A stretch of 64,000 nucleotides of DNA from Saccharopolyspora ipomoeae (GTDB taxonomy: Bacteria > Actinomycetota > Actinomycetes > Mycobacteriales > Pseudonocardiaceae): positions 186,001 through 250,000 of the forward strand of contig NZ_JASAOF010000002.1 in NCBI RefSeq assembly GCF_029952525.1. Reading direction: 5' to 3'. The translations under genes and the position numbers were made by a program. Each line of letters begins with the position of its first letter. The first letter of the stretch is position 1. The notes beneath the pieces are model-generated. The model searched no databases, was not told the origin of the DNA, and saw only the letters and a list, made by a program, of their open reading frames with translations. Of the stretch, positions 16,848 through 23,162 are shown piece after piece.

Positions 16848-16922
16848 TCAGCGACAGCGGGCGCTGGCGACGCGGAGGCAGTCCACGTAGCGGCGCTCGA
16901 CGAGAGCGGTGTTCGCTGGCAT
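16848..16922 (-). CDS. actinobacterial sulfur-operon leader peptide (24 residues)
   Basis: A short frame, ATG at 16922 to TGA at 16848, encodes a peptide ending RRYVDCLRVASARCR. This matches the conserved C-terminal pattern of actinobacterial leader peptides found before sulfur-assimilation operons: Arg-Arg-His/Tyr-Val-Asp, then Leu-Arg, then Ser and a terminal Cys-Arg. It carries two Cys codons, TGC and TGT, the latter two codons from the end. Known members are thought to sense charged tRNA-Cys by ribosome stalling. It lies upstream of the sulfonate transporter on the same strand, as expected. I see only a weak hairpin (CCGC/GCGG) downstream, so the mechanism could be translational or Rho-linked. 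Confidence 0.75.
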   Translation of the reverse strand: MPANTALVERRYVDCLRVASARCR

Positions 16923-17002
16923 GCCCTCGATAGAACCAGCGGCCGCGCGAGGGTGTCAATCACGGACCCGGCCTATCCCGCAAGGCGGGATGCCATCCCA
17001 TA

Positions 17003-17030
17003 TTGCTGGTTCAGCAAAGAACTTTGCTGA
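17003..17030. promoter_or_regulatory. overlapping TTGCTG palindromes before the fusion gene
   Basis: TTGCTG-GTT-CAGCAA (17003-17017) is a perfect 6-bp inverted repeat. It overlaps TCAGCAAAGAACTTTGCTGA (17011-17030), a perfect 9-bp inverted repeat with an AA centre. The three half-sites alternate in orientation and end 44 nt before the ATG at 17075. They look like a binding site for an ArsR-like or similar dimeric regulator; none is adjacent. Confidence 0.5.
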
Positions 17031-17074
17031 TCATCGGGGTGGTCGGGCACTGTGGTGCCTGGAGGTGGTCGGAG

Positions 17075-18706
17075 ATGGCAGAACAGGGCCTGACCAGGTA
17101 TGACGTGATCGTCGTGGGAGGTGGCGCGGCGGGGTTGAACGCCGCGCTGATGCTCGGGCGCGCCCGCCGCAGCGTGCTCGTCGTCGACGGGGAGGAGCCG
17201 CGCAACGCTCCCGCCGCGCACATGCACGGGTTCCTCTCGCGGGACGGTGCCGCGCCCGGGGACGTGCTGGCGGCCGGGCGGCGCGAGGTCACCGGGTACG
17301 GAGGGAAGATCGTTGCGGGGCAGGTGATCTCGGCACGTCACGAGGGATCGGGGTTCGCGGTCGAGCTGGCCGACGGGACCCGGGCGAGCGCGCGGCGACT
17401 GCTGCTCGCGACGGGGCTGCGCGACGAGCTGCCCGACGTGCCGGGCGTGGCCGAGCGGTGGGGGCGCGACGTGCTGCACTGCCCGTACTGCCACGGCTGG
17501 GAGTTCCGCGACCAGCCGATCGGCGTGCTGGCGACGAGCCCGATGAGCGTGCACCAGGCGCTGCTGTTCCGGCAGTGGAGCGACCGGATCACGCTGCTGC
17601 TCAACGGGTCTGAGTTTCCCGGCGAGGAGGAGGCGGCGAAGCTCGCCGCGCGCGGCGTCGAGGTCGTGCCCGAGCGCGTCGAGGGCCTGGAGGTCGTCGG
17701 CGACGAGCTCGCCGGGGTCCGGCTCGCGGGCGGGCGCGTGGTGCCGCTGCGGGCGGTGGCCGTCGCGCCGCGCATGGTCGCGCGCTCCGAGCTCGCCGCC
17801 GGGCTCGGCCTGGAACCCGTTGCGCACCCCAGCGGGGGCGAGGTGCTGCCCGCCGACGCCGACGGGCGGACCGCGATCCCGGGCGTGTGGGTAGCGGGCA
17901 ACAGCGCAGACCTGCGCGCCACCGTCGTCGTCGCCGCGGCCGCCGGGGCGCAGGCCGGAGGCATGATCAACGCTGAGCTGGTCGAGGAGGAGACCGCCCG
18001 AGCCGTCGCGGCGGCCGCCTTCTCACCGGAGAACGAGAACCGGACCTGCGAGGTCGCGATGGGGGAGCGGCGCCACGGACTGCCGAACGAGGAGGAATCG
18101 CGCATGAGCGCGCAGGAGTGGGACGAGCGCTACGGCGGCCAGGAGCGCCTGTTCAGCGACAACCCCAACGACGCCCTGGTCGCCGAGGTCGCCGGGACGG
18201 CACCTGGCCAGGCCCTCGACGTCGGCTGCGGGGAAGGGGGAGACGCGATCTGGCTGGCCCGCCAGGGCTGGAAGGTCACCGCCACCGACATCTCCCGCGT
18301 CGCGGTGGAACGCGGCGCGAAGATCGCCGCCGACACCGCGCCCGAGGTCGCCGACGACATCGCCTGGGTGCGGGCGGACCTGGCCGTCGAACACCCGCCG
18401 GCCCGCTCGTTCGACCTCGTCTCGGCGCAGTACTTCGCGCTGAAGAAGGACCGGGGTGAGGAACCGCTGCGCGCCCTGCTCGCCGCGGTCGCCCCCGGCG
18501 GGGTGCTGCTCTACGTCGGGCACGACCCGGCCGGGTTCCCGCCCGACGCCGAGTTCGACCCCGCCGAGTACGTGCTGCCCGGCGACGTGGCCAAGCTCCT
18601 CGACGACGACTGGCAGGTCGAGGTCGACGAGATCCGGCCGCGCACGGGTGAGGGCAAGCAGGACCACCCGCACGACGTCGTGCTCAAGGCCCGACGGGTG
18701 CGGTGA
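17075..18706 (+). CDS. bifunctional FAD-dependent dithiol oxidoreductase / SAM methyltransferase
   Basis: A 543-residue fusion. Residues 1-315 form a thioredoxin-reductase-like FAD/NAD(P) domain: VIVVGGGAAG at 11-20, a redox pair HCPYCHGWEF with Cys136 and Cys139, and a second FAD motif GVWVAGNSADL. The CPYCHG form is typical of GliT/HlmI-like dithiol oxidases and related flavoproteins. Residues 334-543 are a class I methyltransferase with motif I LDVGCGEGGD at 371-380, related to TPMT/TehB-like thiol or tellurite methyltransferases. The ATG at 17075 has GGAGG upstream. The same fusion is known in other actinobacteria, so it is natural, not a frame error. The substrate is unknown; chemistry on a thiol is my inference. 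Confidence 0.85.
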   Translation: MAEQGLTRYDVIVVGGGAAGLNAALMLGRARRSVLVVDGEEPRNAPAAHMHGFLSRDGAAPGDVLAAGRREVTGYGGKIVAGQVISARHEGSGFAVELADGTRASARRLLLATGLRDELPDVPGVAERWGRDVLHCPYCHGWEFRDQPIGVLATSPMSVHQALLFRQWSDRITLLLNGSEFPGEEEAAKLAARGVEVVPERVEGLEVVGDELAGVRLAGGRVVPLRAVAVAPRMVARSELAAGLGLEPVAHPSGGEVLPADADGRTAIPGVWVAGNSADLRATVVVAAAAGAQAGGMINAELVEEETARAVAAAAFSPENENRTCEVAMGERRHGLPNEEESRMSAQEWDERYGGQERLFSDNPNDALVAEVAGTAPGQALDVGCGEGGDAIWLARQGWKVTATDISRVAVERGAKIAADTAPEVADDIAWVRADLAVEHPPARSFDLVSAQYFALKKDRGEEPLRALLAAVAPGGVLLYVGHDPAGFPPDAEFDPAEYVLPGDVAKLLDDDWQVEVDEIRPRTGEGKQDHPHDVVLKARRVR

Positions 18707-18731
18707 TCCTCACGTCGAGCGAAGCAAGTCC

Positions 18732-18998
18732 CTAGGAGGCGTTGCGCAGGCTCGTGCCGGAGCGCCAGACCTCGGCGACCTCGTGGATCGGGAGGTCCAG
18801 GGCGTCGCAGAGGCCCACGACCGTGCCGAACGCCGGGGTCGGCAGCCTGCCGGACTCGATCTTGCGCAGCGTCTCCGGGGAGATCCCGGCCGCGCGGGCG
18901 GTCTCGACGAGGTCGCGGCCCGCTCGCGCGTCCCGCAGCATCTTGCCGACGCGCGCACCGGACTCGACCTGATCGGGGGTGAGGGGAAGGCGTACCAC
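18732..18998 (-). CDS. XRE-family helix-turn-helix regulator
   Basis: An 88-residue protein made almost entirely of one lambda-repressor-like domain (ARAAGISPETLRKIESGRLPTPAFGTVVGLCDAL). It is divergent from a methionine aminopeptidase gene. Two perfect copies of GGTATTAAAATACC lie between the starts, so it probably represses both itself and the peptidase. The GTG start at 18998 lacks a clear ribosome-binding site and may be leaderless. Its 3' end faces the fusion gene 25 nt away. Confidence 0.87.
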   Translation of the reverse strand: MVRLPLTPDQVESGARVGKMLRDARAGRDLVETARAAGISPETLRKIESGRLPTPAFGTVVGLCDALDLPIHEVAEVWRSGTSLRNAS

Positions 18999-19015
18999 GA
19001 GGGGAAGGCTACGGT

Positions 19016-19058
19016 GGTATTAAAATACCCGCAAGTGCTAGCGTGGTATTAAAATACC
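19016..19058. promoter_or_regulatory. tandem perfect operators GGTATTAAAATACC
   Basis: Two identical 14-bp palindromes, 19016-19029 and 19045-19058, are spaced 29 bp centre to centre, close to three helical turns. They are strikingly AT-rich in this genome and fill the gap between the divergent XRE and aminopeptidase genes. The TATTAA/TTAATA cores may double as -10 boxes. They are very likely the binding sites of the adjacent XRE protein. Confidence 0.75.
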
Positions 19059-19088
19059 CTCAGCAGCGAAGAAGTCGTGGGAGTGCAC

Positions 19089-19853
19089 GTGATCGAGCTC
19101 AAGACGCCGGCCGAGATCGACAAGATGGCCGTCACCGGCGCGTTCGTCGCCGAGACGCTCGCCGCGGTCGGCGAGCGGGCCGACGTCGGCGTCAACTTGA
19201 TGGACCTCGAACACCACGTGCGGGAGCGCATCCGGGACCGCGGTGCCGACTCCTGCTACTGGGACTACGCGCCGTCCTTCGGCGAGGGCCCGTTCCGCAA
19301 CGTCATCTGCCTGTCGGTCAACGACGCCGTGCTGCACGGCAAGCCGCACGACTACGTGCTGCGGGACGGCGACGTGCTCACCGCCGACTTCGCGGTCGGC
19401 ATCGACGGCTGGGTCGCCGACGCCGCGCGCACCTTCATCGTCGGCACCGAGCGGGCCGAGGACCGCAGGCTCGTGCGCTCCACCGAGGAGGCCCTGGAAG
19501 CCGCCATCGGCGTCGCCGAGCCCGGCAACCGGATCGGCGACATCTCCGCGGCGATCGAGGCCGTGGCCTCCGACTACGGCTACCCGGTCAACACCGAGTT
19601 CGGCGGGCACGGCCTCGGCCGCACCATGCACGAGGCGCCGCACATCTCCAACAAGGGCAAGCCCGGCCGCGGCCTCAAGCTGCAGCCGGGGCTGACGATC
19701 GCGATCGAGCCGTGGTTCGCGCGGACCACCGCGCGCATCGTCACCGACCCGGACGGCTGGACGCTGCGCTCGGCGGACGGCTCCAACACCGCGCACTCCG
19801 AGCACACCGTGGCCATCACGTCCGACGGGCCTCGGATCCTGACCCAGGCGTGA
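19089..19853 (+). CDS. map: type I methionine aminopeptidase
   Basis: A 254-residue metalloprotease that removes the initiator Met. The five metal ligands are recognisable in TADFAVGIDGWVADAART (two Asp), GGHGLGRTMHEAP (His), IAIEPWF (Glu) and SEHTVAIT (Glu). I chose GTG at 19089, giving VIELKTPAEIDKM, because GGGAG lies 5 nt upstream; a GTG at 19077 is also in frame. It lies beside an XRE regulator and its operators, unlike housekeeping map, which usually sits in the ribosomal-protein region. It is therefore probably a second, regulated copy. Confidence 0.9.
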   Translation: MIELKTPAEIDKMAVTGAFVAETLAAVGERADVGVNLMDLEHHVRERIRDRGADSCYWDYAPSFGEGPFRNVICLSVNDAVLHGKPHDYVLRDGDVLTADFAVGIDGWVADAARTFIVGTERAEDRRLVRSTEEALEAAIGVAEPGNRIGDISAAIEAVASDYGYPVNTEFGGHGLGRTMHEAPHISNKGKPGRGLKLQPGLTIAIEPWFARTTARIVTDPDGWTLRSADGSNTAHSEHTVAITSDGPRILTQA

Positions 19854-20025
19854 CCACTCGCCGTGATGATCGATTTGGGTATCTTGATCTGTTCGTGAAT
19901 TCCGTCCGGATCGGATCTCGCGGTATGTCACTGCGCGTGGTGGTCTCGGCTGGTCTCTCGTGCTTGCGGGCAGGTCGGATACTCCGAACGGGTTGCGTGT
20001 GATCGGTCGATGTTCGGGTAGCGTT

Positions 20026-20050
20026 CATGATCGTGGCGGGCGTGATCATG
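20026..20050. promoter_or_regulatory. CATGATC inverted repeat before the zinc-finger gene
   Basis: CATGATC (20026-20032) and GATCATG (20044-20050) are perfect 7-bp arms separated by 11 nt, about 40 nt before the start codon. A TAGCGT hexamer at 20019-20024 could be the -10 box. The rest of the 235-bp gap after the aminopeptidase gene shows nothing that I can name. Confidence 0.35.
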
Positions 20051-20088
20051 TCGACCGGGGGCGGGTTCCCGCGCGGAGCCGCGCCCTG

Positions 20089-20319
20089 ATGTACCGCCCG
20101 CATCCCTTCAGCTGGGTGCCCGCCGAGGGCCAGCGCCACGCCACCACCGACCGCAAGCCGCGGCACGGCTACGACGGCGTCGAAGTCCGCACGCTGTGCC
20201 TGAAGAAGGTCACCGTCGACAACTCCGAGATCGGCTGGCTGTGGCCGACCTGCCCGTCGTGCAACACCGGAGCCCACGAGCTCGCCGGAGTCCCCGAGGC
20301 GGGCGAGACCGAGGAATGA
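20089..20319 (+). CDS. small actinobacterial zinc-finger protein
   Basis: A 76-residue protein beginning MYRPHPFSWVPAEGQRHA and ending in a CPSCN zinc-knuckle-like segment. An upstream RTLCLKK Cys and the N-terminal His residues could complete a metal site. Proteins of this type are common, short and uncharacterised in Pseudonocardiales. It stands alone, with a palindrome before it and a strong terminator after it. Confidence 0.75.
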   Translation: MYRPHPFSWVPAEGQRHATTDRKPRHGYDGVEVRTLCLKKVTVDNSEIGWLWPTCPSCNTGAHELAGVPEAGETEE

Positions 20320-20320
20320 C

Positions 20321-20357
20321 GACGCCGGCCCCGCTTCCGAGCAGCGGGACCGGCGTC
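20321..20357. terminator. hairpin terminator between convergent genes
   Basis: GACGCCGGCCCCGCT and AGCGGGACCGGCGTC form a 15-bp stem with one mismatch, starting right after the zinc-finger stop. It is followed by GGTCTTCGG. It lies between convergent genes and probably serves both. Confidence 0.75.
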
Positions 20358-20398
20358 GGTCTTCGGCCTGCGCGGCGTTCGACCAGCGCAGGGTGCGG

Positions 20399-21157
20399 TC
20401 AGCGCAGGGTGCGGTGGAACAGCTCCAGCAGCGCGGCCCAGTGGCGTTCCGCGCCTTCCTCGTCGTAGGCGGCGGTGTCGGCCTGGGTGTAGCCGTGCGG
20501 CGCGCCCTCGTAGACCTCGGTGCGGAAGCGCACGCCCGCATCGGTGAGCGCCTTGTCGAGGCGCTCGATCTGCTCCGGCGGCAGCGCGTGGTCCTGGTCG
20601 GCGTGGCCGAAGTACAGCTCGGCGGTGACCCGGTCGGCGACCAGGTGCGGGCTGTCGGGTTCCTCGGTGGCCAGGTTGCCGCCGTGGAAACCGCCCAGCG
20701 CCGCGACCCGCTCCGGGTAGGCCCCGGCGGTGCGCAAACCCATCACCGCGCCCATGCAGTACCCGGTGACGCCGACCGGCTCACCGGTGGTCAGCGGGCT
20801 GTCGGCGAGCCACCGCAGGTAGGCGCCGGCGTCGCGCATCGCCGACTCCGGCGTGAGCTGCTGCATGATCGGGCCGATGGTCTGGAAGATCTCCGGGCGA
20901 GCGCCCGGGTCGATGAACTCCGGCAGCTCGAACACCGGCGTCCGGCCCGCTCGGTAGAACAGGTTGGGCACCAGCACGGTGAAGCCCTCGGCGGCCAGCC
21001 GATCGGCCATGCCGTTGAGGTGCGGGCGCAGGCCGAAGGCGTCCATGTAGAACAGCACGGCGGGATGCTTCCCGTCGCCTTCCGGGTGCGTCAGGTACGC
21101 ATCGGCCACACCGTCCGGCGTGGTGATGTCCACCGTGGTCCCGCGTACGGCAGTCAT
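20399..21157 (-). CDS. dienelactone hydrolase family protein
   Basis: A 252-residue alpha/beta hydrolase with the dienelactone-hydrolase nucleophile Cys in GVTGYCMGAVMG. The acid Asp is in YFGHADQDHALP and the catalytic His in YEGAPHGYTQ. The ATG at 21157 follows AGGAGGGA. The family hydrolyses dienelactones and carboxymethylene lactones in aromatic breakdown, but many members act on other esters. No chlorocatechol genes are adjacent; the hydroxyquinol genes are 9 kb away. Confidence 0.87.
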   Translation of the reverse strand: MTAVRGTTVDITTPDGVADAYLTHPEGDGKHPAVLFYMDAFGLRPHLNGMADRLAAEGFTVLVPNLFYRAGRTPVFELPEFIDPGARPEIFQTIGPIMQQLTPESAMRDAGAYLRWLADSPLTTGEPVGVTGYCMGAVMGLRTAGAYPERVAALGGFHGGNLATEEPDSPHLVADRVTAELYFGHADQDHALPPEQIERLDKALTDAGVRFRTEVYEGAPHGYTQADTAAYDEEGAERHWAALLELFHRTLR

Positions 21158-21358
21158 GGGCGCTGTCCCTCCTCATGTGGTTGCGACTGGTTCGATCTAA
21201 ACACCTGTTCACCCGCCCCGACGAACGGGGACCGGCGCGTGTGCGGAATGCCGGATCTGCGGCTCGTGCAGGTCAAGGCCACCCGTTCGCGGGTTGCGCG
21301 GCCCGGCGGAGGCCGATAGCCAGGTGGGAGAACCCCTCACCTCCCAGGGAGCGCCCGC

Positions 21359-21841
21359 ATGGCCGTGGTCGCAGTCGCCACCGACGCCGAAGAGCTCACG
21401 CTGACCGTCACCGCGCAGTTCGACGCACCGGTGCCGCGGGTGTGGCAGGTGTGGGCCGAGCCGCGCAACCTCGAACGCTGGTGGGGGCCGCCCGCGCGGT
21501 CGGTGACCTTCGACCGCTACGACTTCCGGCCCGGCGGCGAGGCCCGCTACCGCGTGCGGGCTCCCGACGGGTCGTGCTCGCGCGGCTGGTGGCAGATCTG
21601 CGCGATCGACGCGCCGCACCGGCTGGAGTTCGAGGACGGCGTGGCCGACGAGAACGGCTTCTGCGCAACGGGGTTCGGCGTCACCCACGCCAAGATGACC
21701 CTGGAGGAGCGCGGCGGGGGTGCTCGCATGGTGCTGCTGCGGACCTTCGCCTCCGTCGACCAGCTCGACCAGCAGGTCTCGATGGGCGTCGCCGAGGGGG
21801 CCCGCCGCGCCGTGGGCCGGATCGACGCGCTGCTGGGTTGA
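21359..21841 (+). CDS. SRPBCC (AHSA1-type) domain protein
   Basis: A 160-residue START/Bet v1-fold protein with the AHSA1/CalC-like pattern: FDAPVPRVWQVWAEPRNLERWWGP at the N-terminus and a long C-terminal helix. These proteins bind hydrophobic ligands or act as co-chaperones or resistance factors. No specific partner is seen. Its stop abuts the stop of the convergent cox-like small-subunit gene. Confidence 0.82.
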   Translation: MAVVAVATDAEELTLTVTAQFDAPVPRVWQVWAEPRNLERWWGPPARSVTFDRYDFRPGGEARYRVRAPDGSCSRGWWQICAIDAPHRLEFEDGVADENGFCATGFGVTHAKMTLEERGGGARMVLLRTFASVDQLDQQVSMGVAEGARRAVGRIDALLG

Positions 21842-22318
21842 TCAGCGGTTCCAGGCTTGGTTGACCGCGTTGATGATGTGCTGGTAGCCGGTGCAGCGGC
21901 AGAGGTTGCCGCCCAGCAGGTTTCGGATGTCGGCGTCGGTGGGGTGGTCGTCGGGGTCTGCTGCGGCGAGGGTGAGCAGCAGGCCCGACGTGCAGAAGCC
22001 GCATTGCAGGGCGTGGTGGTCCGCGAAGGCCCGTTGCATCGGGGTGAGGCCGTCGTCGGGGGTGAGGCCCTCGACGGTGGTGATCTCGGCGCCGTCGGCT
22101 TGGACGGCGAGGGTGATGCAGGAGCGGGCGGGTTGGCCGTCGATGAGGATCGTGCACGCGCCGCAGACGCCGTGCTCGCAACCGACGTGGGTGCCGGTCA
22201 GGGCGAGGTCCTCGCGCAGGAGGTCGACGAGCAGACGCCGCGCCGGGACGGAGCGGCGGTGCGTGCGGCCGTTGACGGTGACCGTGATGTCGCTGGTGGG
22301 GGAGGGGGTGTCAGGCAT
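21842..22318 (-). CDS. molybdenum hydroxylase small (2Fe-2S) subunit, CoxS type
   Basis: A 158-residue electron-transfer subunit with two [2Fe-2S] clusters. The plant-type cluster motif is CEHGVCGACT and the second is CGFCTSG with CRCTGY. Together with the FAD and Mo subunits encoded upstream it forms an (alpha-beta-gamma)2 molybdenum hydroxylase. The ATG at 22318 overlaps the end of the FAD-subunit gene by 8 nt, so the two are coupled. Confidence 0.92.
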   Translation of the reverse strand: MPDTPSPTSDITVTVNGRTHRRSVPARRLLVDLLREDLALTGTHVGCEHGVCGACTILIDGQPARSCITLAVQADGAEITTVEGLTPDDGLTPMQRAFADHHALQCGFCTSGLLLTLAAADPDDHPTDADIRNLLGGNLCRCTGYQHIINAVNQAWNR

Positions 22319-23162
22319 GGGCGCTCTGCTCCAGGGCTCGCCGGGTGGCCGCGCGCAGGGCGGCGCGGCGGGTGTCGGCATCGGCGTGGACGTCCTCGGG
22401 CGGGTCCGCCGACTCGGCGGCGGCCGCTGCGGCGGCTTCGACGGATTCGGCGCTCAGCGGCCGGTCCAGCAGGGCCCGTTCGGCCTCGGGCAGTCGGCGG
22501 GCCGTGCCGCCGATGCCGAGCCCGGCCAGGCGGGCGCGCGTGACGACGCCGGAGTCGAGCGAGACGGCGGCGGCGACCCCGGCAACGGCGAAATCCCCTG
22601 CACGCCGGGAGATCTCGGCGAAACCGCAGCGGGAGCTCGGTGAGATCGGCCAGCGGGTCTCGGTGATGATCTCGCCCTGTTCCAGCGCCGTCTGGTACGG
22701 GGCCACGGCGAGCTCGGCGGCCGGGATGCGGCGCTGCCCGGACGGTCCGGTGGCGATCACCTCGGCGTCGAGAACCGCTGCCGCGGCGCTGAGTTCGGCC
22801 GCCGGGTCGGCGTGCGCCAGCGATCCGCCGATCGTGCCCCGGGTGCGGATCTGGTGGTGCCCGACGTGGCGCAGCGCCGCGACCAGCAGCGGGCAGCACT
22901 CGGCGACCAGCGGCGAGAGCTCGACCGCCCGCTGCCGGGCGGCCGCGCCGATCACCAGCACCCCGTCCTCGCGCGCCACCGCGCTCAAGCCCGGCAGCCG
23001 GGTGATGTCGACCAGCGTGCTCGGCCGGGCCAGCCGGAAGTTCATCATCGGCACCAGGCTCTGCCCGCCCGCGAGCGGTCGGGCGTCCTCGTCGGCGGCC
23101 AGCAGCGCCACCGCCTCGGCGAGGGAGCCGGGCCGGGCGTAGTCGAACGGCGGCGGCTTCAC
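22311..23162 (-). CDS. molybdenum hydroxylase FAD subunit, CoxM type
   Basis: A 283-residue FAD-binding subunit. The FAD motifs are seen as ARPLAGGQSLVPMMNFRLARP and TIGGSLAHADPAAELSA. It carries electrons between the two iron-sulfur clusters and the electron acceptor. The start overlaps the end of the large-subunit gene by 4 nt; the end overlaps the small-subunit gene by 8 nt. All three genes form one operon in the order L-M-S. Confidence 0.92.
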   Translation of the reverse strand: MKPPPFDYARPGSLAEAVALLAADEDARPLAGGQSLVPMMNFRLARPSTLVDITRLPGLSAVAREDGVLVIGAAARQRAVELSPLVAECCPLLVAALRHVGHHQIRTRGTIGGSLAHADPAAELSAAAAVLDAEVIATGPSGQRRIPAAELAVAPYQTALEQGEIITETRWPISPSSRCGFAEISRRAGDFAVAGVAAAVSLDSGVVTRARLAGLGIGGTARRLPEAERALLDRPLSAESVEAAAAAAAESADPPEDVHADADTRRAALRAATRRALEQSAHA

